Shown piece after piece: positions 25,414 to 34,279 of a stretch of DNA of 34,987 nt (positions are counted from its first letter, which is position 1; the number at the start of each line of letters is the position of its first letter). Under the pieces are notes generated by a model. The model did not search any database. It was given only the letters and a program-made list of their open reading frames with translations, and was not told the DNA's origin. The DNA lies in contig CAZVCG010000021.1 in assembly GCA_964626265.1 (NCBI GenBank), forward strand, positions 1-34,987, given 5' to 3'. Source of the DNA: CAZVCG01 sp964626265. GTDB lineage: Bacteria; Pseudomonadota; Alphaproteobacteria; UBA9219. A program made the translations under genes and the position numbers.

Positions 25414-26982
25414 ATGACCATGCCAGCCATCGACCCCAACCGCATCATCATTTTCGACACCACCTTGCGCGACGGCGAGCAATCGCCCGGCGCGGCCATG
25501 AATCTTGAGGAAAAAATCCGCGTGGCTGTGGCGCTGGAGAGGCTCGGCGTCGATGTCATGGAGGCGGGCTTTCCCATCTCGTCGCAAGGCGATTTCGAAG
25601 CCGTACACGCCATTGCCAAAACCGTCGAAACTTCGACGGTTTGCGGCCTCGCTCGGGCCGAAAAGAAAGATATCGACCGCTGCGCCGAAGCCATCGCCCC
25701 TGCCCCGCTCAAGCGCATCCATACGTTCATCTCCACCTCCCCCCTCCACATGAAGCACAAGCTCCAGATGGAACCCGAAAAAGTGCTGGAGAAAATCAAG
25801 GAAAGCATCGCCTACGCCCGCAAACTTTGCGACGACGTGGAATGGAGCGCGGAAGACGGCAGCCGCACGGAACCCGATTTCCTCTGCCGTTGCGTCGAAG
25901 CCGCCATCGCGGCAGGCGCGCGCACGATCAACATTCCGGATACCGTAGGGTATTCCACGCCACAAGAATATCAGGAACTTTTCAAGATGGTCTTGGGCCG
26001 CGTGCCGAACGCCGACAAGGCCATTTTCTCCGCGCATTGCCATAACGACCTCGGCATGGCGACGGCGAACTCGCTCGCCGCCATTCTCGGCGGCGCGCGT
26101 CAGGTGGAATGCACGGTTAACGGCCTTGGCGAACGCGCGGGCAACGCCGCGCTGGAAGAAATCGTCATGGCGTTGAAAGTCCGTCGCGATTACATGCCGT
26201 TTACCACGAATATCGTGACCGAGCGCATTACCAAGACATCGCACCTTATCTCTTCGGTGTCCGGCTTCGTCGTCCAGCCTAACAAGGCCATCGTCGGGGC
26301 CAACGCCTTCGCGCATGAAAGCGGCATCCATCAGGACGGCATGATCAAAAACCGCGAAACATACGAGATCATGACCCCACAATCCGTTGGCCTCACCAAA
26401 ACGTCTTTGAAACTCGGAAAATTATCGGGCCGCAACGCATTCAAAACTAAATTGGCGGAAATGGGCTATGAATTGGGCGACAACGCCCTCACGGAAGCCT
26501 TTACGCGATTCAAAGCCCTTGCTGACCGCAAAAAGGAGGTCTTCGACGAAGATATTCTGGCCCTTGTCGACGAAGAAGTGGCGCAGGCGAATAACCACAT
26601 TAAGTTCGTCGCCCTCGACGTTCAGGCGGGATCGAAAAAGCCGCCACAAGCGACCTTGGAACTATCGATCGACGGCAAATCGGTGTCCGCTACCGCGACA
26701 GGCAACGGGCCTATCGACGCTACGTTCAACGCGGTGACCTCGCTGGTGCCGCACAAAGCCACGTTGGCGCTCTATCAGGTCAAGGCCATCACGGGGGGCA
26801 CGGACGCGCAGGCCGAAACCACAGTCAGGCTTGAAGAGGAAGGTTACGCCGTCAACGGCCAAGGCGTCGATCCTGACACCATCGTTTCGTCGGCCAAGGC
26901 CTTCATCCACGCCCTTAATAAACTGGCCATAAAGCGCAAAAAAGCGGAACAAAAAACCAAGGTAATGCTGGAAACAATTTAA
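25414..26982 (+). CDS. leuA: 2-isopropylmalate synthase
   Basis: LeuA condenses acetyl-CoA with 2-oxoisovalerate, the first committed step of leucine synthesis. The TIM-barrel catalytic domain has FDTTLRDGEQSPG at the N-terminus with the metal-binding Asp, the EAGFP motif, INIPDTVGYSTP and HCHNDLGMATANS with the two metal-binding histidines. The C-terminal part (about 385-515) is the LeuA dimerisation domain that mediates leucine feedback inhibition. The length of 522 residues is usual. AAGGA precedes the ATG at 25414. The upstream leucine-rich ORF suggests control by leucyl-tRNA supply. Confidence 0.96.
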   Translation: MTMPAIDPNRIIIFDTTLRDGEQSPGAAMNLEEKIRVAVALERLGVDVMEAGFPISSQGDFEAVHAIAKTVETSTVCGLARAEKKDIDRCAEAIAPAPLKRIHTFISTSPLHMKHKLQMEPEKVLEKIKESIAYARKLCDDVEWSAEDGSRTEPDFLCRCVEAAIAAGARTINIPDTVGYSTPQEYQELFKMVLGRVPNADKAIFSAHCHNDLGMATANSLAAILGGARQVECTVNGLGERAGNAALEEIVMALKVRRDYMPFTTNIVTERITKTSHLISSVSGFVVQPNKAIVGANAFAHESGIHQDGMIKNRETYEIMTPQSVGLTKTSLKLGKLSGRNAFKTKLAEMGYELGDNALTEAFTRFKALADRKKEVFDEDILALVDEEVAQANNHIKFVALDVQAGSKKPPQATLELSIDGKSVSATATGNGPIDATFNAVTSLVPHKATLALYQVKAITGGTDAQAETTVRLEEEGYAVNGQGVDPDTIVSSAKAFIHALNKLAIKRKKAEQKTKVMLETI

Positions 26983-27109
26983 GATCCAAGCTCTTAACGA
27001 CCTGGTAAGTACTGTCGTTATATTATAGGCGACCCTGTTTTTGAGGGGTATTTCGCTTGCCCTGATTTGTAATGCCTGTTAGCAAGGAGAGATTCATTAA
27101 GAGGTTACA

Positions 27110-28192
27110 GTGACAACAGAAGAAGAGAAAATTCAATCGGATAGATGGGCTCGCGAAGCTCTGGAACACCTGAGCCGCGATGGGTTGGCCCCTGTTCCCG
27201 ACAATTTCGCCGTTTATTACGCCTATCACTCAGGAACAAACGGCAACCTTAAGATGGCCATGGATGCCCTGCTCACGCAGTTTGGGCGCCTGAATCAGCA
27301 GCAATGCTCCGCTCTCTTTCTGTCCCACTTGAGCCTCGAAGCCGAACACGCCGTTCTCACCACGGCGACAAGCAATATCGAATCCGAGATCAATCGCGTG
27401 ATGCTGGCGATCGACCAGACATCCGCCGGCGCGCAAAAGTACGATAGTACGCTGACATCGTTTTCAGGTTCCTTGCAATCTTCATCGTCGCTCGATCAAA
27501 TCCGCCTCGCTGTCGCCAAGGTGGCGAGCGAAACGCGTTCGATGGCCGAACAGAACAAACGGCTTCACACCCAACTCACGCAATCCACGCAACAACTGAC
27601 CGAGATGCGCTATAACCTCGATCAGGTGCGCAAGGACTCGTTGCGCGATCCGCTGACCGAGGTCGGAAACCGCAAATATTTCGACACGGAACTCGCGAAA
27701 GTCACACAGGAAGCCATCGAAACGAACTCAACTCTGTCAATCCTCATGGTGGACATCGACCACTTCAAGAAGTTCAACGACACCTACGGCCACTTGATAG
27801 GCGATCAGGTTCTAAGGCTTGTAGCCCGCACATTGATCGAAAACTTGAAAGGCCGAGACATCATCGCGCGTTACGGCGGCGAGGAATTCGTCATCCTTCT
27901 GCCCAACACCGACGTGGCCGCCGCGGAGAAAGTCGCCAATCAATTGCGCGAAAGCCTCGGCACAAAACAGATCCGCCGCAAGAACACGCAAGAAACGCTG
28001 GGCGTCGTGACGATCTCGCTAGGCGCGACGGAATATTGTCCGCACGAAGACCTCGAGGCTTTTATCAACCGCGCGGACGAAGCCCTTTACGAAGCCAAGC
28101 AAACAGGCCGCAACAAGGTCTGCCGCAAGATGCTGACGGCCTTTGAAAAAGCCGCCATCTCCAATAAGCTCGGCACAAAGGGCACGCAATAA
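27110..28192 (+). CDS. GGDEF-domain diguanylate cyclase
   Basis: This is a predicted cytoplasmic enzyme making cyclic di-GMP from GTP. The C-terminal GGDEF domain (about 175-345) contains DSLRDPLTEVGNRKYF, the metal-binding DIDHFKKFNDTYGH and the active-site loop RYGGEEF (GGEEF at 256-260). The product-inhibition site RxxD is replaced by KGRD (247-250), so feedback inhibition may be weak. The N-terminal 170 residues have no transmembrane segment. They start with an alpha-helical region containing PVPDNFAVYYAYHSG, a motif of cytoplasmic cyclases in alphaproteobacteria, and pass into a coiled coil next to the cyclase domain. The GTG at 27110 follows AGAGG. Confidence 0.92.
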   Translation: MTTEEEKIQSDRWAREALEHLSRDGLAPVPDNFAVYYAYHSGTNGNLKMAMDALLTQFGRLNQQQCSALFLSHLSLEAEHAVLTTATSNIESEINRVMLAIDQTSAGAQKYDSTLTSFSGSLQSSSSLDQIRLAVAKVASETRSMAEQNKRLHTQLTQSTQQLTEMRYNLDQVRKDSLRDPLTEVGNRKYFDTELAKVTQEAIETNSTLSILMVDIDHFKKFNDTYGHLIGDQVLRLVARTLIENLKGRDIIARYGGEEFVILLPNTDVAAAEKVANQLRESLGTKQIRRKNTQETLGVVTISLGATEYCPHEDLEAFINRADEALYEAKQTGRNKVCRKMLTAFEKAAISNKLGTKGTQ

Positions 28193-28248
28193 ACCGCTCG
28201 CAGTAACCACTTCTTCAGTTGGTCAAATACCAAGGCGTACATCAACCG

Positions 28249-28380
28249 CGTCATTCCGGGGCGCGCTTTAGCGCGAACCCGGAATCCCATTTGGTTTCAA
28301 ATCAATAGAAACAAACGGGATTCCGGATCCATTTTCTTTCGTCGGTAATAGCCGACGAAAGAAAATGTTCCGGAATGACA
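28249..28380 (+). repeat. Interspersed palindromic repeat, copy 4
   Basis: The element begins CGTCATTCCGG and ends CCGGAATGACA. Inside it, CATTTTCTTTCGTCGG (28330-28345) and CCGACGAAAGAAAATG (28352-28367) form a perfect 16-bp stem with a six-base loop. A second hairpin, GCGCGC-TTTA-GCGCG, lies near the left end. It separates the cyclase gene from the helicase gene. Confidence 0.8.
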
Positions 28381-28458
28381 GTCCTTTAATCATTAAACTT
28401 CTATATTCGTTTGCATGCAGCTCTTGCCGCCACGTCCCGTCTGCGTTACGACGGACGG

Positions 28459-30750
28459 ATGAATTTGCCCGCGCAGACGCCGGTTAACGAACCACGCTAC
28501 TTCCACGACCTTAACCCCTCGCAAAAAGAGGCTGTTGAGGCGTTGGATGGGCCTGTGCTCGTTCTGGCAGGCGCGGGAACAGGCAAGACACGCGTGTTGA
28601 CGGCGCGGCTGGCGCACCTTCTGTTGTCCGGCAAGGCCGTTCCCGGTCAAATAATGGGCGTGACGTTCACGAACAAAGCGGCGGGCGAAATCCGCGAGCG
28701 CGTCAGTCATATGCTGGGACGTTCAGTCGAAGGCTGGTTCCTCGGCACATTTCACTCACTCGCCGCGCGCCTGCTCCGGCCTTACGCCGAGCGCATCGGC
28801 CTCAAGCACAATTTCACGATCCTCGGCACCGACGATCAACTACGCCTCATCAAGCAGCTTTTGCTGGCCGAGAACATCGACGAGAAAAAGTCCCCTGCCC
28901 GCCTTGTTCTGGCCGTCATCGAACGATGGAAAGACCGCGGCCTCGTCCCCGCCGACGTGAAGCACGAAAAAAGCGATCTGGCAGGCGGCAAGCTCCCCAG
29001 CCTTTACAAGCAGTACCAACAACGCCTGCTCGATCTGAACGCTTGTGATTTCGGCGACCTTCTGCTGCATCAACTCTCGCTCCTCAAACAAAATCCCGAC
29101 GTTCTGGAAAACTTCCAGAACCGTTTTCAATATCTGCTGGTCGACGAATATCAAGACACCAACGTCGCGCAATATTTGTGGCTGCGCTTGCTCGCGCAAA
29201 AACACAAAAACATTTGCGTCGTCGGCGACGAGGACCAGTCGATCTATGGCTGGCGCGGTGCGGAAATCGGCAACATTTTGCGCTTCGAGGAGGATTTTCC
29301 GGGCGCGAAGGTCATCCGTCTTGAGGAGAATTACCGCTCCACGGGGCACATCCTCGGCGCGGCATCCAGCCTCATCGCCAATAACAAAATGCGGCTGGGC
29401 AAGACGTTGTGGACCTCCGCCGACATGGGCAACAAGGTGCATATCCGCACTCTGTGGGACGGCGAAGAAGAAGCCCGCTGGGTCGCTGACGAGATCGAGG
29501 CTTTGCAGCGGCGGCAAGTTTCGCTCGGCGACGTGGCGATCATGGTGCGCGCGGGCTTTCAAACCCGCCAATTCGAAGAACGCTTCATCACGCTGGGCAT
29601 CCCCTATCGCGTGCTTGTAGGAGCGCGGTTCTATGAACGCGCCGAAATCCGCGACGCGATGGCCTATCTGCGTCTTCTGGCCTCCACCGAAGACGACCTC
29701 GCGTTCGAGCGCATCATCAACCTGCCCAAGCGCGGCATCGGCCCGTCGACGCTCCAGCAACTGCATGGTTATGCGCGGTCCCAGCAAATCTCGCTCTACG
29801 AAGCCTCGATGCGCTTGAGCGAAACGGATGAGCTGAAACCGAAAGTTCGCGCGACGCTGCAAGGCTTCACGCAAAGCGTGGCGCGGTGGCGCGATTTGCT
29901 CAAAACGCTGCCGCACACGGAAGTCGCGCAAATCGTTCTCGACGACAGCGGCTATACGGGCATGTGGCAAGCCGACAAATCGCCCGAAGCGCCGGGCCGT
30001 CTTGAAAACCTGAAGGAACTCATCACCGCTATGGGCGAGTTCGACACGCTGCCCGCGTTTTTGGAGCACGTGAGTTTGGTGCTTGAAACCACATCAAACA
30101 CCGTCGGCGATCAGGTGAGCTTAATGACGCTACACGGCGCAAAGGGTCTGGAGTTCGATTACGTGTTCTTGCCCGGCTGGGAGGAAGAAATCTTCCCCAG
30201 CCGCCTGTCTTTAAGCGAAAACGGTGTGCGTGGTTTGGAGGAAGAAAGGCGGCTTGCTTATGTCGGCATCACGCGCGCAAAGCGGCAGGCGTTCATCAGC
30301 CATGTCGCCAACCGGCACTTGCACGGAAGTTGGGTCAACGCGTTGCCCTCGCGGTTCATCGCCGAATTGCCAGCGGCGCATGTGGAGAAGGTTTCAAATA
30401 TAAGGGGTCAGGGATCAGGGTACGGGGGTCAGGATTCAGGGCTTTGGGATTCATCGCGCGAAAGACGAAAAAAGACACCGCCGTTGTGGGAGCAATTAAA
30501 GGCAGGGCAACCGCGAAGTGCACAAGAACGCAGTTCAGGGTATACGCGCAACCAACCTAAAATGATCGAAGGCAAGGCGCGAGAAATTGCCTCGCCGCGC
30601 CGCGAAGGCCTGAACGCTGGCGACCGCGTGTTTCATGAAAAGTTCGGCAACGGCACCATCGTCGGCATCAACGGCGACAAACTCGACATCGCCTTCGACA
30701 AAGTAGGCATCAAAAAAGTGATGGCCGGGTTTGTGAAACCCGTTGAATAA
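28459..30750 (+). CDS. ATP-dependent DNA helicase UvrD/PcrA family
   Basis: This superfamily 1A 3'-5' helicase acts in nucleotide excision and mismatch repair. Motifs in order are the Q motif LNPSQKEAVEAL, Walker A AGAGTGKT (37-44), TFTNKAAGEI, LLVDEYQDTN (motif II), GDEDQSIYGWRGA (motif III), LEENYRS (IV), the LMTLHGAKGLEFDYVFLPG segment (V) and EERRLAYVGITRAK (VI). The C-terminal 50 residues form the PcrA-type Tudor-like domain (GDRVFHEKFGNGTIVGI). I start at the ATG at 28459; an upstream TTG at 28411 would add an unconserved segment. The linker at about residues 646-705 is Gly/Gln/Ser-rich and contains a G-quadruplex motif in the DNA. Confidence 0.95.
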   Translation: MNLPAQTPVNEPRYFHDLNPSQKEAVEALDGPVLVLAGAGTGKTRVLTARLAHLLLSGKAVPGQIMGVTFTNKAAGEIRERVSHMLGRSVEGWFLGTFHSLAARLLRPYAERIGLKHNFTILGTDDQLRLIKQLLLAENIDEKKSPARLVLAVIERWKDRGLVPADVKHEKSDLAGGKLPSLYKQYQQRLLDLNACDFGDLLLHQLSLLKQNPDVLENFQNRFQYLLVDEYQDTNVAQYLWLRLLAQKHKNICVVGDEDQSIYGWRGAEIGNILRFEEDFPGAKVIRLEENYRSTGHILGAASSLIANNKMRLGKTLWTSADMGNKVHIRTLWDGEEEARWVADEIEALQRRQVSLGDVAIMVRAGFQTRQFEERFITLGIPYRVLVGARFYERAEIRDAMAYLRLLASTEDDLAFERIINLPKRGIGPSTLQQLHGYARSQQISLYEASMRLSETDELKPKVRATLQGFTQSVARWRDLLKTLPHTEVAQIVLDDSGYTGMWQADKSPEAPGRLENLKELITAMGEFDTLPAFLEHVSLVLETTSNTVGDQVSLMTLHGAKGLEFDYVFLPGWEEEIFPSRLSLSENGVRGLEEERRLAYVGITRAKRQAFISHVANRHLHGSWVNALPSRFIAELPAAHVEKVSNIRGQGSGYGGQDSGLWDSSRERRKKTPPLWEQLKAGQPRSAQERSSGYTRNQPKMIEGKAREIASPRREGLNAGDRVFHEKFGNGTIVGINGDKLDIAFDKVGIKKVMAGFVKPVE
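30404..30428 (+). other. G-quadruplex motif inside the helicase gene
   Basis: Four G tracts occur on the coding strand: GGGG at 30404, GGG at 30411, GGG at 30418 and GGGGG at 30424. Loops are three, four and three bases, which fits the standard four-tract pattern. They lie in a repetitive stretch GGTCAGG/GATTCAGG up to about 30445 that encodes Gly, Gln and Ser. Confidence 0.75.
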
Positions 30751-30754
30751 ATAA

Positions 30755-30848
30755 CGTCATTCCGGCGAAAGCCGGAACCCAGTGGACGATTCCATATGAA
30801 CCCCTGTACGGATTCTATCACTGGATCCCGGCTTTCGCCGGGATGACA
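30755..30848 (+). repeat. Interspersed palindromic repeat, copy 5
   Basis: The 94-nt element begins CGTCATTCCGGCGAAAGCCG and ends CGGCTTTCGCCGGGATGACA. The two ends are inverted repeats of about 28 nt, and each end is itself a hairpin (CCGGC-GAAA-GCCGG). It starts five bases after the helicase stop codon and ends before prmA, so it may also terminate transcription. Confidence 0.88.
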
Positions 30849-30894
30849 GATGTGCTTAATTGGTGCTTCGGTTCTTAATATCTTATGTGTTTTC

Positions 30895-31776
30895 ATGCGC
30901 CCATCTCCTCAACTTTGGAAAGTCAGCGTCACGTGCAAGCCGGACCTCGCGCCCCTCATCGAAACGGCGTTTGAGGACGAGGCCGTTTCCACGACCGTTC
31001 TCGCGCCGCCGCGCAAACCCACGGCCACCGTCGAAGCCTTGTTCGATCACGAGCCGGATAATGGCAAGTTGCAGGCGCGGTTGACACTGGCTGCTGTCGC
31101 GCGCAAAGCGAAAGCGCCAAAAGTCGTCATCGAACCCGTCGGCAATCTCGACTGGCTGAAAAAGGTGGCGCAGGATTTCCCCCCGTTGGCCATAGGCCGT
31201 TGGACGGTTTTCGGCGCTATGCATAAAAAGGCCGTGAAAGGCAAACGTTTCACGTTGCAGATTGACGCGACCAGCGCCTTCGGCACGGGCGAACATCCCA
31301 CAACGCGCGGATGTTTATTGATGCTTGAGAAAGTTCTCAGGCGCGTTCAGGGAAACGCGCTGCGCCAAATGCTCGATATGGGCTGCGGGTCGGGGATTTT
31401 GGCGATGGCGTGTGCCCAAGCCACGCGCGGCAAGGCTATCGCCGTCGATCTTGATCCGGATTCCGTTGAAATCGCGCAAGGCAACGTTCGCGCCAACGGC
31501 CTCGGCGCGTTCGTGCATGTCGCGCAGAGCCGCGGCTATACCGCTTCGATCGTCAAAGAGAATGCGCCGTATGACCTGATCATGGCCAACATCTTCGCGC
31601 GGCCCTTGTGCGAAATGGCGAAAGACCTGCGCCGATGCTTGCTGCCGGGCGGTTATGCCATCCTTTCGGGCCTGCTCAATCATCAGGCCAACGCCGTTCT
31701 CGCCGCCCACCGTCAGCAAGGGCTTTTCCTCGTCGAGCGCATGACGCTCGGCGAATGGAGCATCCTGTTGCTGTAA
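30895..31776 (+). CDS. prmA: Ribosomal protein L11 methyltransferase
   Basis: PrmA methylates ribosomal protein L11 using S-adenosylmethionine. The N-terminal L11-binding domain (about 1-100) is followed by a Rossmann methyltransferase domain with FGTGEHPTTRG, the SAM-binding DMGCGSGILAMA, the acidic loop VDLDPDSVEIA and MANIFARPL in the place of the catalytic NI(L/F)A motif. I use the ATG at 30895 (MRPSPQLWKVSV), giving 293 residues as is usual. The open frame from 30850 overlaps the end of the repeat. No strong Shine-Dalgarno sequence is visible. The receiver-domain gene follows at 27 bp. Confidence 0.94.
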   Translation: MRPSPQLWKVSVTCKPDLAPLIETAFEDEAVSTTVLAPPRKPTATVEALFDHEPDNGKLQARLTLAAVARKAKAPKVVIEPVGNLDWLKKVAQDFPPLAIGRWTVFGAMHKKAVKGKRFTLQIDATSAFGTGEHPTTRGCLLMLEKVLRRVQGNALRQMLDMGCGSGILAMACAQATRGKAIAVDLDPDSVEIAQGNVRANGLGAFVHVAQSRGYTASIVKENAPYDLIMANIFARPLCEMAKDLRRCLLPGGYAILSGLLNHQANAVLAAHRQQGLFLVERMTLGEWSILLL

Positions 31777-31803
31777 CGCCCTTCCAACAGTCTTTAAAGC
31801 CTC

Positions 31804-32247
31804 ATGCCCATGAACATTCTCATCGTCGACGACTCTGAGGTCTTTTGCCTTATGGTCGGGCGCGATTTGCTGAAAAAAGGCTTTCGCGAAATCAAGACCG
31901 ACGTTTACGGCAACAATGACAAGACGGTTTATATCGCAAAAGACTACGAATCGGCACGCGCCTTGCTCGATAGCCTTTCCGAACATCACCTTGATTTTTC
32001 CGCCGTCTTTCTCGACTGGCATCTATCGCCCGGCGACAGGGTCGAGGGAAAAGACGGCGCGCAACTGGCCGTCATGGCCTTCGACGAAACGAACCAGCCG
32101 CTCAAGCCCGCCGTTTACTGCATCAGCGCCGAAGGCAAGGAAATGCTGGCGTTGGTGCGCTCCCTCGTCCGGCCCGCCGTCACCGACGAACGCCTCGTTC
32201 TGCTCCACTTCATGGAAGTTCCCGGCAAGATAGTGGGGTTGACTTAA
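31804..32247 (+). CDS. Stand-alone response-regulator receiver protein
   Basis: This 147-residue protein looks like a single receiver domain. The acidic pair is in LIVDDSEVF (Asp9-Asp10), and the probable phospho-acceptor is Asp71 in VFLDWHLSPGD. The domain is divergent: the stretch after the acceptor has an insertion (GDRVEGKDGAQLAVMA), and the switch Thr/Ser and Lys seem to be in VYCISAEGKE. No output domain follows, so it would act by protein-protein contact. A second in-frame ATG at 31810 is equally plausible. The partner kinase is not in the window. It is probably co-transcribed with prmA. Confidence 0.8.
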   Translation: MPMNILIVDDSEVFCLMVGRDLLKKGFREIKTDVYGNNDKTVYIAKDYESARALLDSLSEHHLDFSAVFLDWHLSPGDRVEGKDGAQLAVMAFDETNQPLKPAVYCISAEGKEMLALVRSLVRPAVTDERLVLLHFMEVPGKIVGLT

Positions 32248-32257
32248 TGACCTGTTG

Positions 32258-32394
32258 CGTCATTCCCGCGAAAGCGGGAATCCAGTGGCCCGCGTCTGCG
32301 GGCCATATGAGGCAATGATTTAAGAAATTATAGTATCTTTACATTATGTGCTCGCTATCGCTCGCGCTGGATCCCCGCCTTCGCGGGGATGACG
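32258..32394 (-). repeat. Interspersed palindromic repeat, copy 6 (inverted orientation)
   Basis: This copy reads CGTCATTCCCGCGAAAGCGG at its left end and CGCGGGGATGACG at its right. It matches the 11178 copy on the opposite strand, including the middle hairpin (GTGGCCCGC ... GCGGGCCAT) and an AT-rich spacer of about 45 nt. It starts eleven bases after the stop codon of the receiver gene. Confidence 0.87.
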
Positions 32395-32472
32395 CTTGGG
32401 TTATTTAACATTTGTGACATCACATTTTTTCTGTGCTAACCTCTTGTTTCCCGCCCCTGTTTTTCAATACCA

Positions 32473-34275
32473 ATGACCGACGCCCCTACTCCAGATTACG
32501 CCGCCCGACTGAAATCCTTACGCGACGAGCTCAAAATCCAAAAGCTCGACGGCTTCCTCGTGCCAATGGCCGACGAATTCCAAAGCGAGATCGTCCCGCC
32601 TTCGGCGCGGCGTATTGAGTTTTTAACGGGGTTTACAGGCTCTTCGGCGCTCGTGATCGTGATGCACGACAAGGCCGTCTTTTTCACGGACGGACGTTAC
32701 ACGCTGCAAGCCTCAAAGCAACTGCCCAAAGGTCTGTACACGCTGATCGACAGCGGTCAAACGTCGCCCGCCGACTGGCTCAAGGAAAACACTTATGCCC
32801 GCCAGAACATCGGCTTCGATCCATGGCTGCACACGGCTGCGACCATCGAGCGTTACCAAAAGGCGATGGCCAAAACCGGCGCAGGCGTAACGCCGGTGCG
32901 CAAGAACCCCATCGACATGATATGGCACAAACGGCCGGCCCCGTCGCAGGCGTTGATCTATGCTCATGACGTCGCCTATGCCGGAAAGACAAGCGCCGAC
33001 AAACGCAAGCAATTGGCCGAGGAACTTAAAAAGGAAAACATCAACGCGGCGGTCATCACCGATCCTGCGTCGATCGCATGGCTGCTGAACGTGCGCGGCG
33101 GCGACGTTCCGCACGCCCCTTTGCCGCTTAGTTTCGCCGTTTTGAAAAGCGACGCGACCGTCGAATGGTTCGTCGAGCCCAAGAAGATCACAAGCGGGCT
33201 GGATACGGTTTTGGGCAGCGACGTCGTGCGCTTCAAGCCCGATGAGTTCGGCAAGGCCCTTGGCCGTCTTGGCGAAATGAAATACCGCGTGCGGGTCGAT
33301 CCGAACGAGGCGCCGCACTGGGTCGTGGCCGCGCTGGGCGAGGCCGGCGCGATCATCGAACGCGGCGACAACCCCTGCGTGATGCCCAAGGCCTGCAAGA
33401 ACATCACCGAACTGGACGGTATGCGCGCCGCGCACCGCCGCGATGGCGCGGCTTTATGCAAACTGCTGGCATGGTTCGACGCCAACGCGGCTTCGGGAAC
33501 ACTCACCGAGCTTTCCGTCGAGGAAAAGCTACAGGCTTTCCGGTCCGAAAACCAGCTTTACCGCGGTCCCAGTTTCGCGACCATCGCCGGAGCCGGAGCC
33601 AACGGCGCCATCGTTCACTACCGCGCCACCGAAGCGACGAACGCGGTCATCAAGCCGGATATGCTCTTTTTGCTCGATAGCGGGGGGCAGTATTTCGACG
33701 GCACGACCGATGTGACCCGCACCATCCTTGTCGGCAAGCCGCTTATGGAGATGCGGGAGCGATTCACCCGAGTTCTCAAGGGCCATATCGCGCTGGCCAG
33801 CATCGTCTTTCCCGATGGTACGAGCGGTGCGGAACTCGACGTCTTGGCGCGGCAACACCTCTGGGCTTTGGGACTCGATTATAACCACGGCACCGGTCAC
33901 GGCGTGGGCAACTACCTCTCCGTGCACGAAGGCCCCCAGAACATCTCCCGCCGCGGCCATGCGCCGCTCAAAGAAGGCATGGTCGTGTCGAACGAGCCGG
34001 GTTACTACAAAGCCGGGCATTACGGCATCCGCATCGAAAATCTGCAGGCTGTGGTGGAACGGATCGAGCTGAGCGGCGTCGATCGCAAGATGTTCGCCTT
34101 TGAAACGCTTACCCTCGCGCCCATTGACCGAAGATTGATCGTTGGGGATATGCTGACGCCGCCGGAGCGCGTATGGCTCAACGATTATCACGCTCGCATA
34201 AGGCAAGCGATAAGGCCGCTCGTCGACGACGTGACGGCGGAATGGCTGATTAAGGCGACCGAACCGTTAACGTGA
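32473..34275 (+). CDS. pepP: Xaa-Pro aminopeptidase (aminopeptidase P, M24B)
   Basis: This cytoplasmic two-metal peptidase removes N-terminal residues that precede proline. The 600-residue length with two N-terminal creatinase-like domains (about 1-310) places it in the long form resembling eukaryotic XPNPEP1. The pita-bread catalytic domain has the metal ligands in LDSGGQYFDGTTDVTRT (two Asp), the GTGHGVGNYLSVHE motif (His), VSNEPGYY (Glu) and GIRIENLQAV (Glu). The ATG at 32473 has no strong ribosome-binding site, but the N-terminal sequence RLKSLRDELKIQKLDGFLVP is conserved in the family. It converges with the next gene with a gap of four bases. Confidence 0.94.
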   Translation: MTDAPTPDYAARLKSLRDELKIQKLDGFLVPMADEFQSEIVPPSARRIEFLTGFTGSSALVIVMHDKAVFFTDGRYTLQASKQLPKGLYTLIDSGQTSPADWLKENTYARQNIGFDPWLHTAATIERYQKAMAKTGAGVTPVRKNPIDMIWHKRPAPSQALIYAHDVAYAGKTSADKRKQLAEELKKENINAAVITDPASIAWLLNVRGGDVPHAPLPLSFAVLKSDATVEWFVEPKKITSGLDTVLGSDVVRFKPDEFGKALGRLGEMKYRVRVDPNEAPHWVVAALGEAGAIIERGDNPCVMPKACKNITELDGMRAAHRRDGAALCKLLAWFDANAASGTLTELSVEEKLQAFRSENQLYRGPSFATIAGAGANGAIVHYRATEATNAVIKPDMLFLLDSGGQYFDGTTDVTRTILVGKPLMEMRERFTRVLKGHIALASIVFPDGTSGAELDVLARQHLWALGLDYNHGTGHGVGNYLSVHEGPQNISRRGHAPLKEGMVVSNEPGYYKAGHYGIRIENLQAVVERIELSGVDRKMFAFETLTLAPIDRRLIVGDMLTPPERVWLNDYHARIRQAIRPLVDDVTAEWLIKATEPLT

Positions 34276-34279
34276 AAGC

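Noticed and set aside
28840..30069. 409-codon open frame opposite the helicase gene
   Set aside because: The helicase motifs on the plus strand are complete and in order. This frame is a GC-bias shadow.
4599..32394. CRISPR array
   Set aside because: The repeats are dispersed kilobases apart, vary in sequence and length and have no regular spacers. No cas genes are present.
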